Positions 1 to 7,714 of a stretch of 64,000 bases of DNA are shown here, piece by piece. The stretch is from Anaerolineales bacterium (GTDB lineage Bacteria > Chloroflexota > Anaerolineae > Anaerolineales > Villigracilaceae): NCBI GenBank assembly GCA_019187665.1, contig JABARH010000018.1:1-64000 (forward strand). The letters run 5' to 3'. The position numbers and the translations under genes are program-made. Within the stretch, counting starts at the first letter, position 1, and the number at the start of each line of letters is the position of its first letter. The notes beneath the pieces were generated by a model. The model was not told the DNA's origin, did no database searches, and saw only the letters and a list, made by a program, of their open reading frames with translations.

Positions 1-138
1 GCTTTTCTGGCGTGTGCCTATGGCGTTTACATGTATGGCTCGACCAGTTGGCGGTTGAGCAGGGAGTTCAACGGCTTGCTGCCGTCCCTGCCGAATATGG
101 CGCGGAGGTTGTTGGGATTGAGGAAGGTAGACAGGTAG
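1..138 (+). CDS. C-terminal tail of an unidentified protein (partial)
   Basis: The first reading frame is open from base 1 to a TAG at 136-138 and encodes 45 residues, beginning AFLACAYGVYMYGS and ending in an Arg/Lys-rich tail (ARRLLGLRKVDR). The start lies outside the window. The hydrophobic, aromatic opening followed by a basic tail would suit the end of a membrane protein, but I recognise no family. The stop codon lies within the first copies of the GTAGACA-type tandem repeat, so the repeat seems to have been captured into the 3' end of the gene. Confidence 0.4.
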   Translation, partial: AFLACAYGVYMYGSTSWRLSREFNGLLPSLPNMARRLLGLRKVDR

Positions 139-210
139 ACACGTAGACACGTAGACAGGTACACAAGTAGACACGTAGATAGGTACACAAGTAGACACGT
201 AGACAGGTCG
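127..210. repeat. GTAGACAC/GTACACAA short tandem repeat
   Basis: About ten degenerate copies of an 8-base word (gtagacac, gtagacag, gtacacaa) run head to tail. The same words return at 9761-9803, as an inverted pair, and at 11514-11580. There is no spacer structure, so this is not a CRISPR array. Confidence 0.8.
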
Positions 211-239
211 TTACGGGATATGTGCTCAGTAGTTATGGT

Positions 240-470
240 TTTGGCCTACGGTTGGTTCGGCGGGGATGAATCCCCCGCCTCAGTACATGAAAGTCCGTTG
301 AAACGGACTCGCCGCGCAATCCGCAGGATTTCCGCGAACTGAGCAAGCGGCTCTGCGAAGCGCCCTGTGGGTTAGCCCCGCTCACGGGCGGACGTTAGAG
401 AACGTCCGCTGCGCGTCCAAAATAAAATTTCCGCGTAGTGTGCGCTCTCTAGCGCACAAGTAATGAAACA
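240..470. repeat. REP-like palindrome cluster upstream of the Hdr/Etf genes
   Basis: The gap before the first complete gene is filled with short inverted repeats: ggcggggatgaatcccccgcc, gtccgttgaaacggac, and two copies of the TTAGAGAA/CTCTCTAG palindrome family (ggacgttagagaacgtcc near 392-409 and a relative, tgcgctctctagcgca, near 440-455). The first type recurs around the transposase at 7.3-8.6 kb, the second at 2.6, 6.3, 10.5 and 50.2 kb. No gene or obvious promoter is seen in 140-480. Confidence 0.7.
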
Positions 471-484
471 GGAGACCACATTTT

Positions 485-1765
485 ATGCCTGTCAAATACG
501 AAAAAGCAAAAGCGATAGAAAAAGAAAACGTCATCGTAGACGGCATTGACGTTTCGGGTCATTGGAACCGCATGTTCGAACAGCGGGTCATCACCGAGTA
601 CACGCCCGAACTGATCGAGAAGATCGCGGACATCCCGAACGCGGAGTCGTTTGCGAATTGTTATCAATGCGCCAAGTGCGTTGCCGTCTGCCCTGTAGAT
701 GTGGTCGGGAATTACGGTCCGCGCAAGTTGTATCGCTACGCCCAAACAGGCATGGACTTGACCGAAGCGCCCGAACTCTGGCTTTGCACGACGTGCGCGA
801 ATTGCCTGCGCGTGTGTCCCAAAGAAGTGAACATGGTCAAGATCATGCCCGCCGCGCGCGAGCAGGCGATCCTTGACGGAAAATTTGTCCCGCCCGAATT
901 ACAGCAGGCATTCGAGAACACCGCCAAGAGCGGCAATCCGCTCGGTCAGCCGCAACGCAAGCGCGATGCGTGGATTCAAAATGCGGGAGTGCCTGTGCCG
1001 ATCATCAAAGATGTGGCGCGTCCTGTGGACGTGCTTTGGTATGTCGGTTCGTATCCTTCGTATCATCCGCGCGGCATTGACGCGGCTTCGGCGGCGGCGA
1101 GAATCTTCAACGCGTTGGGAATTGATTTTGCAATTTTAGGCAAAGAAGAAAAAGACGACGCCGACTCCCAGCGTTTGGCTGGCGAGAAGGGTCTGTTCGA
1201 GATGATGACCGAGTACAACATCGAGACCTTCAATAAATATGAATGGAGGGAACTCGTGGTCACAGGTCCGCATGAGTTAAACGCGTTCAAGAATGTGTAT
1301 CCGAAATATGGCTTCAATCGCCCCGTCGTTCATTACACAACTTTCCTCGTTCGTTATCTCGATCAACTCAAGCCGATGTTGAAACACCCCGTCAATAAGA
1401 AGATCACCTATCACGATCCGTGCTATCTCGGGCGGCACAATGGCGAATATGAAGCGCCGCGCCAACTGCTGGAAGCCATCCCTGGCGTGGAACTGGTCGA
1501 GATGGGACGCAACCGCGAGAACGGATATTGTTGCGGCGGGGGCGGCGGCGGCATGTGGATGGACTCGTTCACCGCCAAGCACACCACCATGCGTCTCTCG
1601 GAAAAACGCGCCATGGAAGCCGCGTCCACGGGCGCGAACGTGCTGGCAGTGGCTTGTCCCTTCGAAGTCTCGCGCTTCGCGGATGCGGTCAAGTCCACGG
1701 GCAATGAGCATGTGGATGTGTTGGATATTTTGGAGTTGTTGGATAGGGCGATGAGGGGTGAGTGA
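485..1765 (+). CDS. HdrCB-like fused iron-sulfur/CCG-domain oxidoreductase
   Basis: Soluble 426-residue protein combining an HdrC-like ferredoxin domain with an HdrB/HdrD-like CCG part. Two [4Fe-4S] motifs are visible (C59-C62-C65-C69 and C101-C104-C107-C111). A C-terminal CCG domain has Cys313, the CC pair 349-350 in a Gly-rich loop, and Cys391 in ACPFE. The preceding CCG-like half (about 178-290) keeps the family landmarks (LGKEEK, GEKGLFEMM) but none of its cysteines, so at most one non-cubane cluster can form. No membrane segment is present. AGGAG lies nine to ten bases before the ATG. It leads a run with etfBA and the membrane Hdr-like protein, so it probably exchanges electrons with EtfAB. 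By the family it would act on thiol/disulfide or similar two-electron carriers; the lipoyl proteins downstream are candidate partners (inference). Confidence 0.88.
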   Translation: MPVKYEKAKAIEKENVIVDGIDVSGHWNRMFEQRVITEYTPELIEKIADIPNAESFANCYQCAKCVAVCPVDVVGNYGPRKLYRYAQTGMDLTEAPELWLCTTCANCLRVCPKEVNMVKIMPAAREQAILDGKFVPPELQQAFENTAKSGNPLGQPQRKRDAWIQNAGVPVPIIKDVARPVDVLWYVGSYPSYHPRGIDAASAAARIFNALGIDFAILGKEEKDDADSQRLAGEKGLFEMMTEYNIETFNKYEWRELVVTGPHELNAFKNVYPKYGFNRPVVHYTTFLVRYLDQLKPMLKHPVNKKITYHDPCYLGRHNGEYEAPRQLLEAIPGVELVEMGRNRENGYCCGGGGGGMWMDSFTAKHTTMRLSEKRAMEAASTGANVLAVACPFEVSRFADAVKSTGNEHVDVLDILELLDRAMRGE

Positions 1766-1773
1766 TCAATTCG

Positions 1774-1816
1774 TCGAAGGTCAAAAGTCGAAAGTCATTC
1801 GACCTTTGACCTTCGA
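1774..1816. repeat. Inverted repeat of tcgaaggtcaaa words
   Basis: Arms at 1774-1792 and 1798-1816 are nearly perfect inverted repeats built from the words tcgaaggtc and tcgactttc. The hairpin lies between the HdrCB-like gene and etfB and has no T-tract after it, so it looks like an mRNA-stabilising or repeat-element hairpin rather than a terminator. Confidence 0.7.
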
Positions 1817-1860
1817 CTTTCGACGTGAATTTGTAACTCAATCATAGGAGAGTGATTTTC

Positions 1861-2616
1861 ATGAACATCGTAGTAGCCATCAAACACATCCCCAGCATTG
1901 CCGATGACCTGCCCGTCAAAGGCAACAACGTGGATTTCGACTCGGTGGATTTTGTCCTCAATGAATGGGACGAACATTCCATCGAGCAAGCCGTTTTGAT
2001 CAAGGAAGCCGTCGGTGGGACGGTGACCGTGATCGGCGTGGACTTGATCGGGGAGTTGGACAACGCGCTTCATCTCGCGCTGGCAAAGGGCGCGGACAAA
2101 GTGGCAAAGATCACCGCTGACGATCCCGCCGCAGATTCGCATACGCAAGCCAAATGGCTGGCGGAAGCGGTCAAAGGCATGGGCGCGGATATGGTCTTCG
2201 CGGGCGTGCAGGCGTCGAACGATATTGACGGGCAGATCGGCGCGATGATCGCGGCGTATCTCGACATGCCCTACATCGGCGGGACGAGCGCGATCGAAGT
2301 CTCTGGAAGCGCGGCGACGGTCTCGAAGGAATTCCCTGGCGGCGTGGGGATGAAGTACTCGATCACGCTTCCATTCGTGGCGGGGGTGCAGTCCGCGCCG
2401 AAGCCGCCGCGTTATGCGCCCGTGAGCAAGGTCCGCCAGATGGCGCAGACTGCCACGGTGGAGAAGATCGCGCCGACGGGTGAGGCTTCATCGGGACTCG
2501 CGTTTAAGAAGATGGCTCCGCCTGTGGCGACGGGTCATGCCGAGATGATCGAAGGTTCGTCGAAGGAAGTGGCGGCGAAGATCGTGGAGTTGTTGAAGAG
2601 TAAGGGATTGGCGTAA
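1861..2616 (+). CDS. etfB: Electron transfer flavoprotein, beta subunit
   Basis: 251-residue EtfB. It begins MNIVVAIKHIPS and has the usual beta-subunit layout: NEWDEHSIEQAVLIKEA near residue 40, a Rossmann-like core, and the GADMVFAGVQASNDIDGQIGAMIAAYLDMPYI segment (about 106-137) where AMP or a second FAD binds. The ATG at 1861 is preferred over a GTG at 1852 because AGGAG (1845-1849) is better spaced from it. With EtfA it forms the heterodimer that carries electrons from dehydrogenases to a membrane oxidoreductase. Whether it is bifurcating cannot be settled by eye. Its position between the two Hdr-like proteins indicates one functional unit. Confidence 0.95.
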   Translation: MNIVVAIKHIPSIADDLPVKGNNVDFDSVDFVLNEWDEHSIEQAVLIKEAVGGTVTVIGVDLIGELDNALHLALAKGADKVAKITADDPAADSHTQAKWLAEAVKGMGADMVFAGVQASNDIDGQIGAMIAAYLDMPYIGGTSAIEVSGSAATVSKEFPGGVGMKYSITLPFVAGVQSAPKPPRYAPVSKVRQMAQTATVEKIAPTGEASSGLAFKKMAPPVATGHAEMIEGSSKEVAAKIVELLKSKGLA

Positions 2617-2790
2617 TGTCGGCATTAGAGAATGCCGAGTACGCATAAATTGCGTAGTGGACGCTCTCTAGCGTCCAGGTTCGGCGTTAGAGAACGCCGA
2701 GTACGCATAAAGCCGAGCATGCATAAATCGTGTAGTGGACGCTCTCTAGCGTCCCATCGGCGCAAGAGAGCGCCGAGTACGCATAAACGA
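2617..2790. repeat. Array of TTAGAGAA-type palindromes between etfB and etfA
   Basis: Five related imperfect palindromes fill the gap: gcattagagaatgc, gacgctctctagcgtc (twice), gcgttagagaacgc and gcgcaagagagcgc, several followed by gagtacgcataaa. The core is a hairpin around TAGAGA with compensating changes in the arms (gacg/cgtc, ggcg/cgcc), which means the stem is kept while the sequence drifts. The array ends just before the etfA ribosome-binding site. Confidence 0.85.
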
Positions 2791-2799
2791 GGAGATAAC

Positions 2800-3738
2800 A
2801 TGAGCAACGATGTATTTGTAATCACCGAACACATGGACGGAAAATTTTCGGATGTGTCGTTTGAGTTGGTGGGAAAAGCCAAAGAGTTGGCGAAGGCTTG
2901 GGGCGGGCAGGCAGTTGCCGTCGTGGTCGGAAGCGGAATCGCATCCAACGTGTTCGCGTCCGATTCGACGATCCACATTGACGACGCGGCGTTGAGTCAT
3001 TTCAATCCCGAAGCGTATGGGAAAGTTGTTGAAGCGCTGGTCAAAGAAAGATCGCCGCGGCTGGTGATGTTCGGCTGGACGGTGACGGGCATGGACATGG
3101 CGGCGTGGTTGTCGGCGCGGCTGGGCGTGGCGTGCGCGGCGTATGTCAAAAATATCGGCGCGGATCTGACGATGAGTTGCGCGGCGTACGGCGGAAAGTT
3201 GACAGCGGAGGTCGCGCCCGAAGGCGGCATGGCGATCGCGGCGTGCCTGGCGGGTTCGTTCCCTGTGGAAGCGGGGCAGGGCTCGACGGCGGCAGTGACG
3301 ATGGCTTCGCCCGTTGATCTGAATTCGTTGAAAATGAAATTTGTCGAGGCGACCAAACCCGCTGGCGGCGATGTGGACATTACGTCGCAAACGAAATTAG
3401 TTTCGATCGGGCGCGGCATTGGCGGAAAAGAAAATATGGAGTTGGCGGAAGAACTCGCGCAGAAGTTGGGCGCGGTGGTGTCAGCTTCGCGTCCCGTCGT
3501 GGATGCGGGCTGGCTGCCGCGCACGCGGCAGGTCGGCAAATCGGGACTCAAGGTCAAGCCGAAGTTGTATCTCATGCTCGGCATCTCTGGCGCGCCTGAA
3601 CATCTCGAAGGCATGCAGAGCGCGGAGTTGATCATCGCGGTCAACACCGATAAGAAGGCGCCGATCTTCAATGTGGCACATTATGGCGCGACGGCGGATC
3701 TGTTTGAAGTGGCTGAGGCGATGGTGGAGTTGTTGTAA
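2800..3738 (+). CDS. etfA: Electron transfer flavoprotein, alpha subunit
   Basis: 312-residue EtfA. The C-terminal FAD domain carries the family signature SRPVVDAGWLPRTRQVG (about residue 228 on), then GISGAPEHLEGM where most family members have GISGAIQH, then VNTDKKAPIF and the final HYGATADLFE. The reading frame is open upstream to 2632, but that extension only translates palindromic repeats; AGGAG just before the ATG at 2800 and homology fix the start. It pairs with EtfB directly upstream. The likely electron acceptor is the membrane Hdr-like protein that follows 79 bases downstream. Confidence 0.95.
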   Translation: MSNDVFVITEHMDGKFSDVSFELVGKAKELAKAWGGQAVAVVVGSGIASNVFASDSTIHIDDAALSHFNPEAYGKVVEALVKERSPRLVMFGWTVTGMDMAAWLSARLGVACAAYVKNIGADLTMSCAAYGGKLTAEVAPEGGMAIAACLAGSFPVEAGQGSTAAVTMASPVDLNSLKMKFVEATKPAGGDVDITSQTKLVSIGRGIGGKENMELAEELAQKLGAVVSASRPVVDAGWLPRTRQVGKSGLKVKPKLYLMLGISGAPEHLEGMQSAELIIAVNTDKKAPIFNVAHYGATADLFEVAEAMVELL

Positions 3739-3750
3739 ATCTTCGATACT

Positions 3751-3794
3751 CGATATTCGATATTTGGTTTTCGAATAACCAATATCGAATATCG
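3751..3794. repeat. Inverted repeat of cgatattcgatatt words
   Basis: Arms 3751-3768 and 3778-3794 pair over about 17 bases with one bulge and a short loop. The hairpin sits between etfA and the membrane Hdr-like gene, ahead of a strong GGGAGGG ribosome-binding site. Confidence 0.7.
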
Positions 3795-3817
3795 CTTTTC
3801 GTTTTCGGGAGGGCACG

Positions 3818-5902
3818 TTGCTCACAACGATTGAAAAAATCATTTTCATCATTCTCGCGCTGACATCGGCGGGGTTTACGTTTCATGGATTCAAAGTCAT
3901 CATCGACTCGATCCGTAGGGGACGACCCGCGCCTGAGTTGAAGAATGTTCCGCTGAGCCTGGTCAAAGCGGCGATCACCGTTTTGTTCCAGCGCACGATC
4001 TTCAAGGCGCGCAAAGGTCTTAGCGCGATCCACATGGGATTGTTCTTCGGTCTCATCACGTATGCGTTCGTGAATCTGTTCGACGCGCTCGAAGGACTCG
4101 TCCCTGGCTTTGATTTGATCTACGGCGGCAAACACATCCCCAACGCGCCAACTGGACTCGTCAACGCTTTCAATCTCATCGCCGACGTGATGAGCATATT
4201 CCTGCTTATCGCTATCACCGTATTTTTTGCGCGCCGTTTCATCGCCAAGGATAAGGCGCTTAACTATCGCGAAAATGTTTTGTTGAATCCAAAAGTCAAA
4301 GCGGGCGGGCAGGCGCGTGATTCTCTCATCGTGGATGTGTTCGTCGTCATGCACGTCATCGCGCACGTGTTAAGTCAAGCCTATCGTCTCACCGACGGCG
4401 CCGATCCGTTCATGCCGTTCGCAAGTTTTCTCAATTCCATTTTCGGCGCGTCGCAAACGGGCGTACATGTCGCGTGGTGGGTCAGCATCGGCTGGGTGAT
4501 GTTCATCATCCCGTATCTTTCGCGCAGTAAGCACACGCATTTTTTCATGTCGCCCATCAATCTCGGACTCGCCAAACAAAATCCGCGCGGTCAACTCGAC
4601 CCTGCGATTCCGCTCACGATGATCGAAGGACAAAAGTTCGACCCTGGCGCGAAACACATTCACGATCTTTCGTGGAAGCGCGTTTTGGATTCCTATGCCT
4701 GCGTGCAATGCAATCGTTGTCAGGATGTCTGCCCTGCGAATTTTTACGGGCGTCCGCTTTCGCCTTCGGCATTGGAGGTGAACAAGCGTTATCTTCTCAA
4801 GGATGCGACCTTCGGCTCTCATCCCGACCGACTCCTGCTTCCGCTTACGGAGACAGTTATCTCCCCCGAGGCTGTTTGGTCTTGCACAACCTGTTACGCG
4901 TGTGTCCGCGTGTGTCCCGTCGGCAATGAGCCGATGGCAGACATCGTGGACATCCGCCGCCGCATGTTGATTGACGGTTATGAAATTGACAGCGGTGTGC
5001 AGAACGCGCTTCAATCCCTTGCCACGAACGGCAACTGGATGAGCAAAGGCAAACGTCTGCGCGGACGCTGGGCGAAGGAGATGCAGTTCCCCGTCAAGAA
5101 CGCGACCGAGGAACCTGTCGAGCATTTGTGGTTTGTCGGCGATACGGCTTCGTTCGATGAGCGCGTCATCCCGAACACAAAACTGGTGGCGCAACTCTTC
5201 CATCAAGGCGGCTTGGACTTCGGCATTCTCTATCAAAGCGAATCCAACGCGGGCAACGACGTCCGCCGCGTGGGGGAGGAAGGTCTGTTCGAGCAGTTGG
5301 TCGAGCAGAACATGGAAGCGTTCGGCAAGGCGCAGTTCAAGCAGATCGTGACGACCGATCCGCATTCGTTCAACACGCTCAAGAACGAGTATCCGCAATT
5401 CGGCGGGACGTTTGAAGTGAAGCATTACACTGTGACCCTGCTCAAGTTAATTGAAGAGGGCAAACTCACGGTCAAGAATAAGTTGGCGAACTACAAAGTC
5501 ACCTTCCATGACCCGTGCTATCTCGGACGCTACAACGGCGGATTCACCGCTCCGCGCAAACTGCTTGAACTGCTCGGCGTGGAATTCGTCGAAATGCCGC
5601 GCAACTGTGAAAACTCATTCTGCTGCGGCGCGGGCGGCGGTCAGATCTGGATGGGCAAGGTCGCGCCTGGCGAACGTCCCGCAGAGAATCGAATCAAGGA
5701 GGCGTTGTCCACGTTTGGCGAAGGCGCAGGCGACAAAACTCAACTCTTCATCGTCACCTGTCCGAAGGACATGATCATGTACTCCGACGCGGTCAAGACT
5801 ACAGGCAACGAAGGCAGGATCGAAGTCCGCGATATTATTCAATTGGTGGCGGAGGCGGTCGGCGTGGACGAAGTTGTGGCGGCTGAATCCATTTCGGCTT
5901 AA
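3818..5902 (+). CDS. Membrane Hdr/DUF224-type Fe-S protein, probable EtfAB:menaquinone oxidoreductase
   Basis: 694 residues with a TTG start six bases after GGGAGGG. The N-terminal 270 residues hold about five membrane helices of the NarI/HdrE b-cytochrome type with candidate haem histidines. Two ferredoxin motifs follow (C295-C298-C301-C305 and C356-C359-C362-C366), then CCG-type domains. As in the soluble HdrCB-like protein, the first CCG-like half has lost its cysteines (the SNAGND and TDPHSFN regions) while the second keeps Cys567, CC602-603 and Cys648. This architecture is that of the membrane-bound ETF oxidoreductases described in syntrophic fatty-acid oxidisers (EMO, DUF224) and of mycobacterial EtfD. 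It should pass electrons from EtfAB to menaquinone at the inner face of the membrane. Linkage to etfBA supports this. Confidence 0.87.
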   Translation: MLTTIEKIIFIILALTSAGFTFHGFKVIIDSIRRGRPAPELKNVPLSLVKAAITVLFQRTIFKARKGLSAIHMGLFFGLITYAFVNLFDALEGLVPGFDLIYGGKHIPNAPTGLVNAFNLIADVMSIFLLIAITVFFARRFIAKDKALNYRENVLLNPKVKAGGQARDSLIVDVFVVMHVIAHVLSQAYRLTDGADPFMPFASFLNSIFGASQTGVHVAWWVSIGWVMFIIPYLSRSKHTHFFMSPINLGLAKQNPRGQLDPAIPLTMIEGQKFDPGAKHIHDLSWKRVLDSYACVQCNRCQDVCPANFYGRPLSPSALEVNKRYLLKDATFGSHPDRLLLPLTETVISPEAVWSCTTCYACVRVCPVGNEPMADIVDIRRRMLIDGYEIDSGVQNALQSLATNGNWMSKGKRLRGRWAKEMQFPVKNATEEPVEHLWFVGDTASFDERVIPNTKLVAQLFHQGGLDFGILYQSESNAGNDVRRVGEEGLFEQLVEQNMEAFGKAQFKQIVTTDPHSFNTLKNEYPQFGGTFEVKHYTVTLLKLIEEGKLTVKNKLANYKVTFHDPCYLGRYNGGFTAPRKLLELLGVEFVEMPRNCENSFCCGAGGGQIWMGKVAPGERPAENRIKEALSTFGEGAGDKTQLFIVTCPKDMIMYSDAVKTTGNEGRIEVRDIIQLVAEAVGVDEVVAAESISA

Positions 5903-5911
5903 GAGAGAAGC

Positions 5912-5980
5912 GATATTCGATACTCGATAATTCGAATATCGAATATCGAATATCGAATATTGAATATTGAATATTGAATA
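5912..5980. repeat. AT-rich gaatatc/gaatatt tandem repeat
   Basis: The 9-base word gaatatcga / gaatattga is repeated head to tail about seven times between the membrane Hdr-like gene and the zinc-finger gene. It uses the same vocabulary as the hairpin at 3751-3794. Confidence 0.8.
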
Positions 5981-5986
5981 TCAACC

Positions 5987-6268
5987 ATGTTCAAATGTCC
6001 CTATTGCGATTTTAGCGGCAAGCGTTCCGAAGTCCACAACCATCTGGCGGAGACGCATGGCGATACGCTGGGTGTGCGCGTGGACGAATTCACGGGTCAT
6101 ACGTTTTATGTGATCACTTGTCCCGTGTGCGGCGCGAGTTATGAACAGGTCACGAAGAAAGCGCGCCGCGATCCAAATTTTGTGTCAGAATACGAACATG
6201 AGATTCGGATGGTCGTTTTTGATTTGCTTTTGTATCATTTGCAAGGCGAGCATGGAATTGATGCGTAA
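5987..6268 (+). CDS. Small C2H2-type zinc-finger protein
   Basis: 93 residues with two Cys2-His2-like sites. The first is CPYC (residues 4-7) followed by HNHLAETHGD; the second is CPVC (about 46-49) paired with HLQGEH near the C-terminus. Such fingers are uncommon in bacteria. It has no signal peptide or membrane segment. It lies between the membrane Hdr-like gene and the first lipoyl-carrier gene on the same strand, so it may be an accessory or regulatory protein of this redox set, but no function is recognised. Start ATG at 5987 follows the repeat block without a clear ribosome-binding site. Confidence 0.7.
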   Translation: MFKCPYCDFSGKRSEVHNHLAETHGDTLGVRVDEFTGHTFYVITCPVCGASYEQVTKKARRDPNFVSEYEHEIRMVVFDLLLYHLQGEHGIDA

Positions 6269-6325
6269 GCGGCGCTCTCTTGCGCCGCCGCCGACGTTAG
6301 AGAACGTCGGCTACGCAATAACATT
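6268..6325. repeat. TTAGAGAA-type palindrome pair before the first lipoyl-carrier gene
   Basis: The palindromes ggcgctctcttgcgcc and cgacgttagagaacgtcg are followed by gctacgcaataa, just ahead of the GGAGG of the GcvH-like gene. The second is the same sequence that lies inside the ferredoxin-NrfD gene at 10478. Confidence 0.85.
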
Positions 6326-6336
6326 GGAGGCACAAC

Positions 6337-6774
6337 ATGGCAACTGTTCGTGGATGTAACATCCCTGAAGACCGCTTCTATTGGGTGGAGAAACATTGTT
6401 GGGCAATGCTCGAAGCGGACGGCACGGTGAGGATCGGCATCACTGACGTGGCGCAGAATCTGGCGAAGGGAATCGTCAACGTCACGCCGAAAGAGACGGG
6501 GCGCACTGTGCAGAAAGGCAAAAGCGCGGGGACTTTGGAAAGCGGCAAGTGGGTGGGTCCTGTCACGTCGCCTGTGACGGGCGAGATCGTCGAAGTGAAC
6601 GAAGCGGTCAAGGCGAAGCCGTCGCTGATCAACTCCGACCCGTACGGCGAAGGCTGGTTCGTCAAACTCAAGCCGACGGATTGGGCGGGCGAATCAGGCT
6701 CACTTGTCACGGGCGAAGCGGCGGCGGAAGCGTATCGGAAATTTATGGAAGAGCAAAACCTTAACTTCGAGTAA
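6337..6774 (+). CDS. Lipoyl-carrier protein, GcvH-like (first copy)
   Basis: 145 residues in the GcvH fold. The lipoylation hairpin is ESGKWVGPV with the acceptor Lys71, followed by SPVTGEIVEVNEAV and the NSDPYGEGWFVKLKP strand typical of H-proteins. GGAGG precedes the ATG. No genes for glycine decarboxylase P- or T-protein are present, so a role in glycine cleavage is not supported here. With a second copy next door, a lipoate ligase 2 kb downstream and Hdr/Etf proteins upstream, it more likely serves as a mobile lipoyl carrier, like the LbpA proteins of sulfur-oxidising Hdr-like systems (inference). The tail EAAAEAYRKFMEEQ is shared with the second copy. Confidence 0.9.
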   Translation: MATVRGCNIPEDRFYWVEKHCWAMLEADGTVRIGITDVAQNLAKGIVNVTPKETGRTVQKGKSAGTLESGKWVGPVTSPVTGEIVEVNEAVKAKPSLINSDPYGEGWFVKLKPTDWAGESGSLVTGEAAAEAYRKFMEEQNLNFE

Positions 6775-6841
6775 TCAGTATTCAGTTATCAGTGACCAGC
6801 GTTTGGCACAACTGATAACTGCTCACTGCTCACTGATAAAT
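6775..6841. repeat. cagttatcagtg/actgataactg word repeat
   Basis: Short words such as cagttatcagtg, aactgataactg and ctcactgctcactgat form direct and inverted copies in the 67 bases between the two lipoyl-carrier genes. Similar words (gagcagtggacagtaatcag) precede the ABC permease at 18110-18134, and cagttgacagttgac lies inside the molybdenum subunit gene. Confidence 0.7.
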
Positions 6842-7288
6842 GTGATTTACTACGCCTGCGACATTCCCGAAGACCTGACCTACGACATCGAACGCGATGT
6901 GTGGATTCGATTCGATGGCGACTTTGCGACTCTCGGCATGACCGACGTGGCGCAGACGCGCTGCGGGAAATTTGCGGCGGTCAGTTTTCGGGATGTCGGG
7001 AAGAAAGTCGCGCAAGGCAAGGCGCTGGCGACGATTGAATCCGCCAAATGGGTGGGACCGTTCCCTGCGCCGTTTTCGTGTGAGATTGTTGAGGTGAACG
7101 AATCGGGTTTTGCCCGCGACATTTTGCTCGCAAATAAAGACCCGTACGGAATCGGCTGGCTCGTCAAGGTGAGACCGATGAATCTCGAAGCGGAATCCAG
7201 CCATCTCGTCACGGGTGAAGCGGCGGCAGAGAAATATAAGGAAAGGATCAAAGAATTGAAGGTCAATTGTCTGAGATGTATTGATTGA
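6842..7288 (+). CDS. Lipoyl-carrier protein, GcvH-like (second copy)
   Basis: 148 residues from a GTG at 6842; longer upstream reading only translates repeat sequence. The lipoyl site is ESAKWVGPF with Lys69, and the NKDPYGIGWLVKVRP strand and EAAAEKYKERIKEL tail match the first copy, so the pair is an old duplication. Unlike its neighbour it ends NCLRCID, adding a CxxC at the very C-terminus. The two copies are otherwise quite diverged, suggesting different partners rather than dosage. Probable role: lipoyl redox carrier in the Hdr/Etf set (inference); catalysis in glycine cleavage is not supported by the context. Confidence 0.86.
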   Translation: MIYYACDIPEDLTYDIERDVWIRFDGDFATLGMTDVAQTRCGKFAAVSFRDVGKKVAQGKALATIESAKWVGPFPAPFSCEIVEVNESGFARDILLANKDPYGIGWLVKVRPMNLEAESSHLVTGEAAAEKYKERIKELKVNCLRCID

Positions 7289-7334
7289 ACGAGGAGAGGA
7301 TGATGGGTTTGTGGTTTTGCTTCGATGGCGAGGC

Positions 7335-7700
7335 GCGGCAGATTGGGGTTGAGCGGGGTTGAAACCCCTGCTCAGTTCATGGAAGCCCTGCGGGCTGGCG
7401 CACGGAGTCGGTTTCAACCGACTTTCATGCGCTGAGGCGGGGATTTCAATCCCCCGCCGAATCTCGTTACGCCGCGAACGCATCATCGAAGCGGGCATCC
7501 GAGCGGAATTGGGATCAAGCGGGGCTGAAGCCGCCTGCTCAGTTCATGGAAGCCCTACGGGCTGGCGCGCCGAGTCGGTTTCAACCGACTTCCATGTTCT
7601 GAGGCGGGGATTTCAATCCCCCGCCGAATCCCATTGCGCCGCGAGCGCCAATGAAGCCGCGATTCGCCTGCCATCGAATCGCCATCCGAGATCAAAAGAG
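7335..7700. repeat. Long palindrome-rich repeat, left of the transposase
   Basis: Two roughly 120-base copies (about 7340-7465 and 7505-7640) share gcggggttgaaacccctgct, gaagccctgcgggctggcgc, gtcggtttcaaccgac and ggcggggatttcaatccccc, each a small hairpin. Copies also lie right of the transposase and, shortened, at 240-330. This accounts for most of 7289-7714, where I see no gene. Confidence 0.85.
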
Positions 7701-7714
7701 AAAGGAACACGAAC

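Noticed and set aside
127-210. Possible CRISPR array
   Set aside because: The units are 8 bases, directly adjacent and degenerate; there are no unique spacers and no cas genes in the window.
2632-2799. N-terminal extension of EtfA
   Set aside because: The frame is open, but it only translates palindromic repeats; a ribosome-binding site and homology place the start at 2800.
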